Shown here: piece by piece, positions 9,194-18,009 of the stretch | Numbering within the stretch: the stretch's first letter is position 1 | Layout: the number at the start of each line of letters is the position of its first letter | Assembly (NCBI GenBank): GCA_000447245.1 | Contig: AUYT01000001.1 | Coordinates: 1,854,001-1,918,000, forward strand | Length of the DNA: 64,000 bases | DNA from: a candidate division Zixibacteria bacterium RBG-1 | GTDB taxonomy: Bacteria; Zixibacteria; MSB-5A5; DSPP01; RBG-1 | Direction of reading: 5' to 3' | Position numbers and translations under genes: made by a program | The notes under the pieces: model-generated | The model's database searches: none | Told to the model about the DNA's origin: nothing | Seen by the model: only the letters and a program-made list of their open reading frames with translations

Positions 9194-9721
9194 CTATTCA
9201 ACCTTAATATCACCTCTACATCTAAATTGACCAGTTTCTATAATGGCTCGATAAATGTCCGAGCCAACTCTTCTGGAATTTGAATCCTTCAGGTGCCACA
9301 CAACAGCCTTGTATCCAGCAGTTACACTCCCATCAACCAGAGTTATAACGTTATGTCCATATCTATTTATAATCCATAATTTAACCTTTGAATCTAATGG
9401 CAGAGTATAGCTAATTATTGTGCTGTCTTTTGCTGGGTTGGGGAAGGCGGGACAGAAAGAAAAAATTTTGGGTAAGCCTCCTATTTCTGGGCTAATGGAA
9501 AGTGTCTCAGGTGGAGATGGAGGGCAAGGTGTGAGACCACACCAATCACCAGGGTCCCAGGATAACACATTTCCGAATTCGTCTGTTACGGTAATTCCTG
9601 CAAAAATAACCGACCTTGTAGGTTTATCTGAGCAGTCATCTATAAAGATTCCTATAGAACATATTATTATGAAAAGATATAATAGAGACTTGGCTACTAA
9701 TAAAAATTTACTCTTAGTCAT
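9194..9721 (-). CDS. Small exported protein with FlgD-like C-terminal domain, paralogue of the next gene
   Basis: 175 residues. There is an N-terminal hydrophobic segment (about 7-26), then DDCSDKPTRSVIF, matching the CSDKPTKSV start of the paralogue at 8751-9149. The cysteine could be a lipidation site, although the lipobox is poor. A proline- and cysteine-containing insert (about 45-85) is specific to this copy. Residues about 90-175 form the FlgD-like sorting fold (FPNPAKDSTIISYTLP, RYGHNVITL, VWHLKDSNSRRVGSDIYR). The tandem arrangement suggests a recent duplication with divergence of the insert. Function is unknown. Confidence 0.62.
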   Translation of the reverse strand: MTKSKFLLVAKSLLYLFIIICSIGIFIDDCSDKPTRSVIFAGITVTDEFGNVLSWDPGDWCGLTPCPPSPPETLSISPEIGGLPKIFSFCPAFPNPAKDSTIISYTLPLDSKVKLWIINRYGHNVITLVDGSVTAGYKAVVWHLKDSNSRRVGSDIYRAIIETGQFRCRGDIKVE

Positions 9722-9755
9722 AGGTGGATAGCTTTTCCGTTTCTACCTCAATCTG

Positions 9756-10304
9756 TTAGGGCAAAAATAGACTGACCCCTGTAAACAAAGAGTGAACTTG
9801 GAAATCAATATCTGCATTACCCTGCGAGCCCGTGAAATTCTGAAATCTATACTCGCTTCTCAAAGCCGCTTTAGAACCAATCGGGATTTTGACACCTCCC
9901 CCGAGACTCAAAACACCTAAGGTAGCATCAGGAATACTGGCAACTACATTATTGGTAATGACTGGAACTGAATTAGTGACACCATATCCTGCAAATGCAA
10001 AAGGCATAATGCCACCCGGAGTTCTAAAATTATAAGACAACAAACCAGATAAAATGAAGCCAGCATCTCCGCTTTGAGGTTTTGTTATGGCAAATTCACC
10101 TTCTACCTCCCATCTTGGAGTAATAAAGAAACCCAATCTCAAAGGTATGTTGATGAAAGTTTCCGTATTATCATTCTCCGAAAATAATTGAAAGGAAGCA
10201 GAGACGGAAGCTTCGAAAGTTCTTTTGGTCAAAATACTTTGTGCTTTAACAATAGAAACCAATAAACAAAAAATTATAATCAAAAAAAATAATTTCTTCG
10301 GCAT
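9756..10304 (-). CDS. Outer-membrane beta-barrel protein
   Basis: 182 residues with a signal peptide (residues 1-21, ending VKA) followed by alternating hydrophobic strands typical of small 8- to 10-strand barrels (FEASVSASFQLF, LRLGFFITPRWEVEGEFA, AALRSEYRFQNF, and a final strand ending LFLP). It sits 34 bases upstream of the FlgD-domain lipoprotein pair, in the same orientation, so the three may be co-transcribed as envelope proteins. There is no evidence for a specific solute. Confidence 0.7.
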   Translation of the reverse strand: MPKKLFFLIIIFCLLVSIVKAQSILTKRTFEASVSASFQLFSENDNTETFINIPLRLGFFITPRWEVEGEFAITKPQSGDAGFILSGLLSYNFRTPGGIMPFAFAGYGVTNSVPVITNNVVASIPDATLGVLSLGGGVKIPIGSKAALRSEYRFQNFTGSQGNADIDFQVHSLFTGVSLFLP

Positions 10305-10376
10305 ACCACCTCCCTATTCTTTGAAGAAATATAGAGCTTATTTAATGCGGAAGCAAGCAGAAAAACCGAGATTTAG

Positions 10377-11375
10377 CTAAAACCTCTCAGTATAAGCGTG
10401 ACAATAGGGTTGTCCCCCATTGTTACCGTAATAATCCTGATGGTAATCCTCTGCTTCCCAGAAAGTTTTAGCGGGGGCTAACTCGGTGGCGACCTTTAGG
10501 CCTTTTTGCTTGAGAATTGAAATCAGCTTTTCGGCTACCTTTTTCTGTTCTTGGTCGGTGTAGAAAATGGCGGAGCGGTACTGACTACCTATGTCAGGAC
10601 CTTGCCGGTTGACCTGGGTAGGGTCGTGAATCTCAAAAAATAATTTGGCCAGTTTCTCAAAGGAAGTCTTGGAGGGGTCGAAGGTAATCTCCACGGTTTC
10701 AGCATGTCCGGTCTTGCCGCTGCAGATTTCTTGGTAAGTTGGGTTGGGCTTGTTTCCACCCATGTAGCCGGACTTAACCGAGATTGTGCCTTCGGCCTTC
10801 TCCAAAAAATACTCCGTTCCCCAAAAACAGCCACCGGCAAAGTAAGCTTTTCGGGTTTTGGTTTCGGTTTTGGTTGTTTCTGTTTTAGCCGGGATGAAGT
10901 TAAGAGAAATGGAATTGACGCAGTGCCGGATATCTTTGTCTGTAAACCCTTCCCCTTCAAAGACATGCCCTAAATGACCTCCGCAGTTATTGCAGATTAT
11001 TTCCACCCGAAACCCGTCCGGGTCCGGAATTCTTTTTACCGCTCCGGGAATTTCATCATCAAAGCTGGGCCAGCCGCAGTGAGAATCGAATTTGTCGTCA
11101 GACCGATAAAGTGGTGCATTGCACCTTTTACAGATATAGGTTCCCTTCTCTTTATAATTGTTGTATTTACCGGTATAGGGAATTTCGGTTCCCTTTTTAA
11201 TTATGACCCGTTCCTCCTCGAGAGTTAATTTATTGTATTCCATTTTTTTCTCCTGTGCTGAAGGCAATATATAAATTCCAAATCCAATGGCTGAAAGTAA
11301 AATAGCTATTAGCTGCCATCTGAAAAAAATAAGGAAGTTTTTGAGGTTGTTTGGCTTAAATACAATTCTGCTCAT
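10377..11375 (-). CDS. msrBA: MsrB-MsrA fusion: methionine sulfoxide reductase, membrane-anchored
   Basis: 332 residues. A hydrophobic N-terminal segment (about 14-36) would anchor it or export it. MsrB comes first (about 48-165): zinc motifs CKRC and CNNCGGHLG, substrate loop FDSHCGWPSF and catalytic RHCVNS. MsrA follows (about 175-330) with the catalytic GCFWG and GHAETVEI. Together the domains reduce R- and S-methionine sulfoxide in proteins. The B-then-A order is the less common arrangement among fusions. A start at the second methionine (MEYNKLT) would give a soluble form; I keep the longer start because the extension is a clean membrane segment. Confidence 0.9.
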   Translation of the reverse strand: MSRIVFKPNNLKNFLIFFRWQLIAILLSAIGFGIYILPSAQEKKMEYNKLTLEEERVIIKKGTEIPYTGKYNNYKEKGTYICKRCNAPLYRSDDKFDSHCGWPSFDDEIPGAVKRIPDPDGFRVEIICNNCGGHLGHVFEGEGFTDKDIRHCVNSISLNFIPAKTETTKTETKTRKAYFAGGCFWGTEYFLEKAEGTISVKSGYMGGNKPNPTYQEICSGKTGHAETVEITFDPSKTSFEKLAKLFFEIHDPTQVNRQGPDIGSQYRSAIFYTDQEQKKVAEKLISILKQKGLKVATELAPAKTFWEAEDYHQDYYGNNGGQPYCHAYTERF

Positions 11376-11579
11376 AAGTCAAAGTGATAATTCAGTGCAT
11401 CATTTATACGAAATGACGGGTTGATGAAGATAATGGAATTTTTTAATTTCTTAGGTCATGATAAGTTAAGCGAAAGCGGAAAAGGGTTAGCTTAAACGGA
11501 AATGCTGCACAACTTCCCTACTTTGTCAGGGATTGCCCCAGAATTATGCACCAAGCATGTAAACTTTTTGCCTATTTAT

Positions 11580-12635
11580 CTATTGAAAAGAAGCCGCTAC
11601 CTGTTTATCACGATAAGCTTTAATAACTTTATACCCCACCATCTGGCGGGCCTCTTCATCCCACAGGCGGAATTTCAGGGATTTTAAGCTGGCACGTATC
11701 GTAATCGGCTTGACGCTCTGGAAAATTGAATTTTCCTGGTAGCATTTTTCCAGGTTGTAATTGGGAATGCGGGGGTTCAAATGATGAATATGATGGAATC
11801 CGATGTTGCCGGTGAACCACTGCAGAACTTTGGGCAATTTATAAAATGAGCTTCCTTCCAGGGCTTCGGTTAAGTAATCCCATTTTTCGTGACGTTCCCA
11901 GTATACCCCTTCAAACTGATGCTGCACGTAAAAGAGCCAGAACCCCGCCATAAATCCCACCATCACAATCGGTAGCTGAATCATCATAAAAGTTTTGATA
12001 CCGATGGTTAGGCTCATCAGCAGTATAATCCCCAAAATCCCCAGATTGGTTCCATAGACGCTGTAGCGTTCTTTCTTCTTGGAAGAACTGGTTACAAAGC
12101 GCTGGGATATCAAAAGCCCGAACAGAGGTCCCAGAATAAACATCCCCAGGGGGTTGCGGTAAATCCGGTAGGCAACGCGCTTCTTGAACGGCGAAGCCAA
12201 ATACTCTTTTACTGTTAAAGTCCAGACGTCCCCGGTCCCACGCTGGTCTAAATCCCCGGCGTTGGCGTGATGGATGGCATGGTTTTTCCGCCACTGAAAA
12301 TAGGGAGTGAAAACCAAAAGTCCGGTTAAAGAGCCCACAATGTCGTTGACCTTTTTAGATTTGAAGAGCGAGCCGTGGCCGCAGTCATGAAAGATGATAA
12401 AAATCCGTATCAAAAATCCCGCGGTCGGAATCGCCAAAAGCAAGGTCAGCCAATAGGAAATTTCCAGACTGCGGTACATCAGATAGCACAGAACAAAATA
12501 CGGCACCATGGAGTTGACCACCTGCCAGATGCTGCTTTTCAGGTTGGGATACCGATATTTAGCCACTACTTCCTGCCAGGGTAACTCTTGCGGTTCAGGT
12601 TTACTGTCGGCCTGAATTGAATTTTCCATCGTCAT
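11580..12635 (-). CDS. Membrane fatty acid desaturase
   Basis: 351 residues with four to six membrane segments and the three histidine boxes of acyl-lipid desaturases: HDCGHGSL (about 88), HAIHH (about 115) and HHIHH (about 278). The pattern is closest to delta-12/omega-6-type enzymes that introduce double bases-conserving cis bonds into membrane lipid acyl chains with a di-iron centre. It stands alone, with a strong terminator upstream that isolates it from the next gene. A second ATG two codons later is an equally possible start. Confidence 0.87.
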   Translation of the reverse strand: MTMENSIQADSKPEPQELPWQEVVAKYRYPNLKSSIWQVVNSMVPYFVLCYLMYRSLEISYWLTLLLAIPTAGFLIRIFIIFHDCGHGSLFKSKKVNDIVGSLTGLLVFTPYFQWRKNHAIHHANAGDLDQRGTGDVWTLTVKEYLASPFKKRVAYRIYRNPLGMFILGPLFGLLISQRFVTSSSKKKERYSVYGTNLGILGIILLMSLTIGIKTFMMIQLPIVMVGFMAGFWLFYVQHQFEGVYWERHEKWDYLTEALEGSSFYKLPKVLQWFTGNIGFHHIHHLNPRIPNYNLEKCYQENSIFQSVKPITIRASLKSLKFRLWDEEARQMVGYKVIKAYRDKQVAASFQ

Positions 12636-12845
12636 AATTTATTGGTCCTTTTATTTAGCTGTTGCGGTTAAAATGAATCCTACTATTTAACATATCGACA
12701 TAACCTAACCCCTCTGCCACCAGTTTGTCAAGAAAAAAATATGCTGCATTTGAAAAAAAAGTCACAAATTTAAAGTCATCCTTATGGGTTGAAAATCAGC
12801 AAAAAAAATTAACCACTCATAAATTCCGTTTGTTTAACTTTCTAT

Positions 12846-12883
12846 AAAAAACAGCCCCGAGGGATTCCGCCTCTGGGCCGTTT
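12846..12883 (-). terminator. Rho-independent terminator
   Basis: Reading the - strand, a 14-position stem with two mismatches and a 7-base loop (12849-12883) is followed by six T residues (A-run at 12846-12851 on +). It ends the beta-barrel gene at 12918-13559. A T-run on the + side at about 12890 means it could work in both directions. Confidence 0.85.
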
Positions 12884-12917
12884 GTGTCAGTTTTTTTATC
12901 TTCGGGTTGTAAAAAAC

Positions 12918-13559
12918 TTAACGTCCGAAAAAGAAACTTACTCCGAGGTCGACAGAGAAGTAAGCCGGGTTATAACCGACGTCACTTCCTGAATTAGCCA
13001 CTTCCGAGCCGCTTAAGAAAGCCACATGGTAACCCATTCCCCCATTTAAGCTCCATGACCTAGAGATTCTCCAGAGCGCGCCTCCGCTTAACCCCAGGGA
13101 TAAACCGGGATCGGAGGTTGAGGTAAGGGTTCCCATACCACCGAAATTCTCGTCTCGGTAAGTAATGGTAGAAAGTCCCAGATTGAATTTTCCATAGGGC
13201 CTTACTCTGCCATCCAGGGGGACTAAATATCTGCCGGTGGCTTGAAAGTTATTGACTCTGTTTTCTAGATTGTTATTACCGTCGTCCTGCAACATCCCTC
13301 TGGAGATTTCAAAACCAAGCGAGAACCTGTCGTCGATAAAATACTCACCCTGCAGATTGGCGATTCCACCGGTTCCGGCGTTTCCAACTTGAGAGTTGCT
13401 GAAATCACCCACAGGTACTCCTAAACCCAAAGTAGCTGACACAGCCCAATTGTGGCGATAAGGGTCAGCGCCAGAGTAGCTTTTCATGGACTTCTTCTGG
13501 GCCGCTCCTGCCTGCACCACAAAGGCAAATATAAATAGGGAGACTAAAAGTCTCTTCAT
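12918..13559 (-). CDS. Outer-membrane beta-barrel protein
   Basis: 213 residues with a signal peptide (1-20), then an OmpA/OprF-like small barrel: amphipathic strands ending in a terminal aromatic strand (YFSVDLGVSFFFGR). The start is supported by a strong ribosome site, AAGGAGGTG, four to five bases before ATG. It is monocistronic between a clear terminator and a long leader. It has no recognisable ligand-binding features. Confidence 0.72.
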   Translation of the reverse strand: MKRLLVSLFIFAFVVQAGAAQKKSMKSYSGADPYRHNWAVSATLGLGVPVGDFSNSQVGNAGTGGIANLQGEYFIDDRFSLGFEISRGMLQDDGNNNLENRVNNFQATGRYLVPLDGRVRPYGKFNLGLSTITYRDENFGGMGTLTSTSDPGLSLGLSGGALWRISRSWSLNGGMGYHVAFLSGSEVANSGSDVGYNPAYFSVDLGVSFFFGR

Positions 13560-13715
13560 AGCACCTCCTTGGTTAGATATTTATATTTGTAAAAGGTCAT
13601 ACGACCTAGAAAGGGATGCGTTTGTAAAAAAGTTCGAAATTATTTCGAACTTATTATGATATTGTAAATTAGTAAATGTGAAATCTGGTCTAAAACTGAG
13701 GTTGCTGGGAATAAA

Positions 13716-14258
13716 TTATGACTTTTTATCATGGGGAAACATAGAAACTGTCTCATCCACAAGTTTGTGAATTCTTTTGGTAACTTCCGCATCAGTCGGA
13801 TTTCCTTGAGCATCAAAGTGTCTGTCTTTGGAGGTAAATACGGCTCGGGGATTTGACACGACTCTGAAATAGGTCATGAGTGCCATAAGTTGTCCCTCTA
13901 CTTGAAGACTGCTGATGGTCCCGGAGCTATGAACGATAAACCCGGCTATATGTCCATCTAAGGCCTTGTAATTCATATGTTCGAAGAGATTTTTTAGAGC
14001 TGAACTTAATAATCCATTATAAACCGGAGTTCCTATTATCAAAATTGGTGAGCTTTCCACTAATTTTATGGCATCTTTGGTTTGTTGACTATATTCTTCC
14101 TCAAAGCCGCGAAAGTTATCCACCGGATATTTTCCCAAGTCCAGATATTCTATTTGAGCGTCAGCATATTTTTCTTTGGCGTAGGTATGAGCTAAATCAG
14201 TCAGAACTCTGGTCAATGAATTTTTGCGGGGAGAACCGCAGATTATCAAAATTTTCAT
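13716..14258 (-). CDS. NADPH-dependent FMN reductase (flavodoxin-fold)
   Basis: 180 residues of the NADPH-dependent FMN reductase family: the phosphate-binding loop GSPRKNSLTR at residues 8-17, TPVYNGLLSSALKN around 77-90 and HSSGTISS around 110. These enzymes reduce flavins or quinones using NAD(P)H. Its first 40 codons are present a second time, frameshifted, at 15627-15744, on the far side of the helicase gene. Confidence 0.87.
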   Translation of the reverse strand: MKILIICGSPRKNSLTRVLTDLAHTYAKEKYADAQIEYLDLGKYPVDNFRGFEEEYSQQTKDAIKLVESSPILIIGTPVYNGLLSSALKNLFEHMNYKALDGHIAGFIVHSSGTISSLQVEGQLMALMTYFRVVSNPRAVFTSKDRHFDAQGNPTDAEVTKRIHKLVDETVSMFPHDKKS

Positions 14259-14380
14259 ACTCTAATTTAAGTGCTTGATTTACAGAAAGGTGTTGAGCCG
14301 GGGACGACTTTGGTATTTTCCCGGGTGACTGGCTCCATCCACAATCATCATGATTATACTATTTATTCGCTCCCCCAGCT

Positions 14381-15595
14381 TCAATGCCGGTGACGTTTTG
14401 ACGGACGTCCATAATGCGAGTGCCGAGGCGGGTGTGAGTGCTGGGGTGGCTGGGCCTGGGGTGGCTCGGGAGGCAAAGTGGGCAGCGTCTTCACTGGCAA
14501 CGCGGTTCTGATTAAGCGCTCGATGCTCTTTACTTCTCCCCGTTGGTCGAATGTTGCAAAGGACACAGCCCGGCCAGTAAGACCAGCTCGTCCGGTTCGG
14601 CCGATACGGTGGACATAATCTTCAGAATTCGATGGCAGATCATAGTTGATAACTAACTCGATTCCTATCACATCGATGCCCCGGGACGCAATATCGGTAG
14701 CTACCAGAATGCGGTACTTGCCGGACTTGAAACCTTCTAAGGCCTGGCGGCGTTGCGCCAGACTCAGATTGGAGTGGATATCCGTAGCGGCGTGCCCACC
14801 GCCCTTTATTTTGCGAGCCAAATTCCGAGCCCCGTGCTTGGTGCGGGTGAAAATTAAAACCGGACCATGATATTGCTTAAGCAGCACCTGGAGCAGCCGG
14901 GTCTTAGCTTCTTTGCTGACAAAAAATAGTTCCTGTGTGACCTTTTCCGCGGCTGTGCCGGAAGGGGCAATTTCGACATGAATCGGCAGCTCCATGTACC
15001 GCCGGGCGATTGTCATAATCTCCTGTGGGATGGTGGCTGAGAAAAGCATGGTCTGGCGTTCATTCGGGAGTGTGGCCAAAATTTTATTGATCTGCGGCGC
15101 AAAACCCATGTCCAGCATGCGGTCGGCCTCGTCTAAAACCAGGATGTGTATATCAGAGAGAGTAACGGTTCGTTGTTCCATATGATCCAGTAACCGTCCG
15201 GGAGTGGCGATGAGAATCCGGGGTTTCCGTTGAAGTGCCTGGTGCTGGAGCGTCATGGAAGCCCCGCCAATCAGCACTGCAGTCCGCAGTCCGAAAGCGC
15301 GTCCAACCGCATGCAGGGCTTCATCTACCTGAATGGCGAGCTCACGGGTGGGGAGTAAAATCAGCCCGCGTCCCTTAATCTGAGCCAGCCGCTGTATCAT
15401 GGGAACTCCAAACGCCAGAGTCTTGCCGGTTCCGGTCTGGGCGATGGCGATGACGTCCTTGCCTTCGATGCCAATCGGTATGGTCCGGCGCTGGATTGGG
15501 GTGGGCTCGGTGAAATTGAGGAGGGCAATGGCATTGAGTAAACCGGGGGCGATGCCTAAGCCGGTAAATCCGTTGTGTGAGGATTGGTTAATCAT
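14381..15595 (-). CDS. rhlE: DEAD-box RNA helicase, RhlE-like
   Basis: About 404 residues when started at the ATG at 15595; a TTG three codons upstream is also in frame. All helicase motifs are present: FTEPTPIQ (Q motif), AQTGTGKT (I), PTRELA (Ia), TPGRLLDH (Ib), DEAD (II), SAT (III), and YVHRIGRTGRAG (VI). The tail is rich in proline and histidine (after about 370), an RNA-binding-type extension. It unwinds structured RNA, probably in ribosome assembly or decay. The gene is visibly GC-richer than its neighbours and is bracketed by duplicated fragments of adjacent sequence, which suggests insertion by transfer. Confidence 0.92.
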   Translation of the reverse strand: MINQSSHNGFTGLGIAPGLLNAIALLNFTEPTPIQRRTIPIGIEGKDVIAIAQTGTGKTLAFGVPMIQRLAQIKGRGLILLPTRELAIQVDEALHAVGRAFGLRTAVLIGGASMTLQHQALQRKPRILIATPGRLLDHMEQRTVTLSDIHILVLDEADRMLDMGFAPQINKILATLPNERQTMLFSATIPQEIMTIARRYMELPIHVEIAPSGTAAEKVTQELFFVSKEAKTRLLQVLLKQYHGPVLIFTRTKHGARNLARKIKGGGHAATDIHSNLSLAQRRQALEGFKSGKYRILVATDIASRGIDVIGIELVINYDLPSNSEDYVHRIGRTGRAGLTGRAVSFATFDQRGEVKSIERLIRTALPVKTLPTLPPEPPQAQPPQHSHPPRHSHYGRPSKRHRH

Positions 15596-15631
15596 GTCGA
15601 TCAATATATCTTATCTTTAAGAGATTGTCCA
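15585..15631 (-). repeat. Direct repeat, copy 1 (helicase leader and first codons)
   Basis: 47 bases covering the helicase leader and first codons, matching 17753-17799 at 43 of 47 positions in the same orientation. The two copies bracket the esterase and CPBP protease genes. Confidence 0.85.
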
Positions 15632-15744
15632 GATATTCTATTGTGCATCAGCATATTTTTCTTTGGAGTAGGAGTGAGCTAAATCAGTCAGAACTCTCGT
15701 TAAAGAATTTTTACGAGGAGACCGCAGATTATTAAAATTTTCAT
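15627..15744 (-). pseudogene. Frameshifted 5' fragment of the FMN reductase gene
   Basis: About 118 bases correspond to 14139-14258, the first 40 codons of the FMN reductase, including the start codon. Two single-base deletions break the frame, and the rest of the gene is missing. It lies immediately upstream of the helicase, so the helicase appears to have landed between the duplicated ends of this gene. Confidence 0.85.
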
Positions 15745-15746
15745 AT

Positions 15747-16892
15747 TTATTTTAAATACCCCAGTGACTTTAGAAATTTTTCTACCCGTCGATCCACTTC
15801 ATCAGCATATTTTTCCTGAAAAGTAAAAAAATGTCCCGCCCCTTCAAAAGCATTCAGCTCACAGCGATTTCCAGTTTTGCTCATCTTCTCACAAAACTCT
15901 TTGGCAGTCCAGAAAGGACACATTTTATCCAAGGTTCCATGGAATACAATAGCCGGCGGGACGCCTGAGCGCATATTATGATTGGGTGAGCAGTTTTCCG
16001 GTTTAGTCCTTTTTTGAACTTGTTTGACATACCAGGGATCTAAGGTAGGATCAAAACAGGAATAATAAAAAATCATGGCATTAGGAACCGAGCTGATTTT
16101 CAAATCCTCGGTCGGTTCTTCAAAACCTGGAATTATGCCGGCGCAAGCTACCATGTGGCCGCCGGCAGAGGCACCCGAAGCCACAATTTTATCTGGGTCA
16201 ATCCCCAATTCAAAAGCATTTTTTCGCATCCAACGAATCATTGATTTGGCGTCAGTAACACATTCAACCGGGGTCACACCCTGCCGGTCATAAACTCGGT
16301 ACTCGGCTGATATGGTGACAAAACCTAAATCGGCATAATGTTTGCAATCGCCAAAACCCCACTCCACTTTGCCACAGTACCAGCTCCCACCGTGGAAAAA
16401 TACCAAAGCCGGGCGTTTATCCCCTTTTTTAAAATCCGGTGGATAAAAAATATGAGCGTCCAAGCTAAAACCGTCAACGGTCTTATAGGTTTTAATAGTA
16501 TGGTTTGATCGTCGAGCCAAATCTTTTCTGTATAAACTGTCTATTTCGGCTAGATATTGGGAATCGGTGCAGTTTTGGCGAAAACTGGCTAATAAATTGT
16601 CGATATTTTTGATTCCGTAATTTTCAAGCTGGTCTTTCAGGATGATATACAGCCAGTGATTTTTTTTATTTGGGTTGGTGACTTCTCTTAAAACTACTCT
16701 CAATTTAGCAGTCAGGAACTGATTGTCCATTTTCCTCAAAGTAGAATCTTTTTCCAGTTCTTCTAAGGTCTTTTGGCGTAAAGAAGCGGGGGTAAGATAT
16801 AAAGAATCGGAATCTGCCCCGGCTAGCTGGTTAGAATTCAGCGCGAAATATATCAGGCAAAGAAAGCCCAATATGCCTTGCTTACATTTCAT
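15747..16892 (-). CDS. Secreted alpha/beta-hydrolase, esterase/lipase (HSL/BD-FAE-like)
   Basis: 381 residues with a signal-like N-terminus (residues 8-25). The C-terminal 270 residues form an alpha/beta-hydrolase with the oxyanion motif FFHGGSW, nucleophile elbow GASAGG, an acid in FHGTLDKMCP and the histidine in EGAGHFF. This is the hormone-sensitive-lipase or BD-FAE type of carboxylesterase, acting on acyl or feruloyl esters. The first 110 residues are a helical region of unknown role. It stands alone, bracketed with the CPBP gene by a 47-base direct repeat. Confidence 0.83.
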   Translation of the reverse strand: MKCKQGILGFLCLIYFALNSNQLAGADSDSLYLTPASLRQKTLEELEKDSTLRKMDNQFLTAKLRVVLREVTNPNKKNHWLYIILKDQLENYGIKNIDNLLASFRQNCTDSQYLAEIDSLYRKDLARRSNHTIKTYKTVDGFSLDAHIFYPPDFKKGDKRPALVFFHGGSWYCGKVEWGFGDCKHYADLGFVTISAEYRVYDRQGVTPVECVTDAKSMIRWMRKNAFELGIDPDKIVASGASAGGHMVACAGIIPGFEEPTEDLKISSVPNAMIFYYSCFDPTLDPWYVKQVQKRTKPENCSPNHNMRSGVPPAIVFHGTLDKMCPFWTAKEFCEKMSKTGNRCELNAFEGAGHFFTFQEKYADEVDRRVEKFLKSLGYLK

Positions 16893-16973
16893 ATTCTAAT
16901 CTTCAATCTTCAGAAATACTTAAATAAATAAAATCGAACAGAATCTAGTAATTTTAGAACCCTTATTTAATCC

Positions 16974-17690
16974 TCACTGGTTTGCCCTTAGAGTAAAGGC
17001 CGCACCATTCATAAAGCCGTTGACGATACCATGCAGAACACCGCACAGCACCACATTATCCGTGCGGTGACGAAGCCAGGAAAAAAACAGACCGCTCACC
17101 ACAACACCAGCCAATAAGCCAAAAACTCCGCCAGGATTTTTATCCAGCATTCTAACAAGGCCAGGTCCGTGCAAAGGACCAGCCAAAAATACTAATGTGT
17201 TAAGTACATAAGCCAACTTCCAGCCGGTAATCCGCAAAAGCCCGCTCATTATCAATCCTCGAGATCCTGTCTCCTGATTTACCCCAAATAGGAACTCGCT
17301 AAAAACCCATAACAGGCCTTGTCCCATTAGTCCAGCGGACCAAATGCGGGGCCATCTGTCACCGACCAGAATAATGACTACTAATAGTTCGATAGCTCCC
17401 ACAATTGCCAGGGCACTCCATTCCCAGAGTGTCCACCGCCGCCGTGGGATTCCAACCGCAGTGAGAGGAGCTCGAATGGCAAATGCCGTTGCAAATAATA
17501 CAAAAACCATACCCGCTTCAATGCCGATACGCAGAGGAAGATTAAACCAGGGGTTACCGGGTCGTAGGAAAGGAATATCCGGCCGGAGGATCCAGCGCAC
17601 AGGCACTTCCAACAAAATGCCAGCCACAGTCAGAATCCAGGCCTGCTTAAGCGATAAATTTTGCCAGTATGAGCTGATGGGATTTTTCAA
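16974..17690 (-). CDS. CPBP-family intramembrane protease (variant motif 1)
   Basis: 238 residues with about seven membrane segments. The CPBP/Abi motifs are recognisable: motif 1 QETGSRG (usually EExxxR, so the first glutamate is glutamine here), motif 2 FLAGPLHGP and motif 3 LHGIVNG (HxxxN). Members are type II CAAX-prenyl-protease-like intramembrane proteases, some tied to bacteriocin self-immunity. The glutamate change may alter or abolish activity. No bacteriocin gene is seen beside it. Confidence 0.7.
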   Translation of the reverse strand: MKNPISSYWQNLSLKQAWILTVAGILLEVPVRWILRPDIPFLRPGNPWFNLPLRIGIEAGMVFVLFATAFAIRAPLTAVGIPRRRWTLWEWSALAIVGAIELLVVIILVGDRWPRIWSAGLMGQGLLWVFSEFLFGVNQETGSRGLIMSGLLRITGWKLAYVLNTLVFLAGPLHGPGLVRMLDKNPGGVFGLLAGVVVSGLFFSWLRHRTDNVVLCGVLHGIVNGFMNGAAFTLRANQ

Positions 17691-17742
17691 AAAAATCTTT
17701 CTCCTTTCTGTTATAAATCTCAGTTAGCAACCAATTTTTTGC

Positions 17743-17754
17743 ACGGAGAGACTG
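17743..17754 (-). repeat. tRNA-Ser 3'-end-like 12-mer
   Basis: The + strand reads ACGGAGAGACTG, the same orientation and almost the same bases as the 3' end of tRNA-Ser(GGA) at 22532. It recurs at 19734-19745 and, one base shorter, at 21723-21733. Confidence 0.5.
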
Positions 17755-17799
17755 GTTAATCATGTCAGTCAATCTATTTTATCTTTAAGAGATTGTCCA
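17753..17799 (-). repeat. Direct repeat, copy 2 (helicase-leader-like)
   Basis: Second copy of the 47-base segment at 15585-15631. It carries the helicase leader and the codons ATG ATT AAC but is followed by unrelated sequence, so it is a stub rather than a gene start. Confidence 0.85.
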
Positions 17800-18009
17800 C
17801 TGCAATTTTAAACGAAGCCATAGAATTTGGCGAATGTGGTGGCTTTTTACTCGCGCCGAAGGCGGAGTGGATTAGGGGCAGACGATTATGGTGGATGGGG
17901 GTATTTGCTGACGTAGTGTCAAGAGTTTTATTTTTGTAAGAGGAACATCACAAACGTCTGCCCGATTGCAGCCAAGCCGATGTTGGGCGTTCGTTTTTTA
18001 TTCTGTCTT
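17800..18009. other. Intergenic segment, no gene seen
   Basis: No supported reading frame. GGGCAGACG near 17877 and CGTCTGCCC near 17956 form a 9-base inverted repeat. A GTTGGGC heptamer follows near 17983, but no integron attC partner was found. Confidence 0.4.

Noticed and set aside
17913-17920. GTAGTGTC octamer matching the end of the cargo unit at 54339
   Set aside because: Only eight bases match and no inverted partner lies nearby, so chance is sufficient.
17941-17990. Possible integron attC site (GTTGGGC with nearby inverted bases)
   Set aside because: No matching GCCCAAC arm at attC distance and no integrase; only the core heptamer fits.
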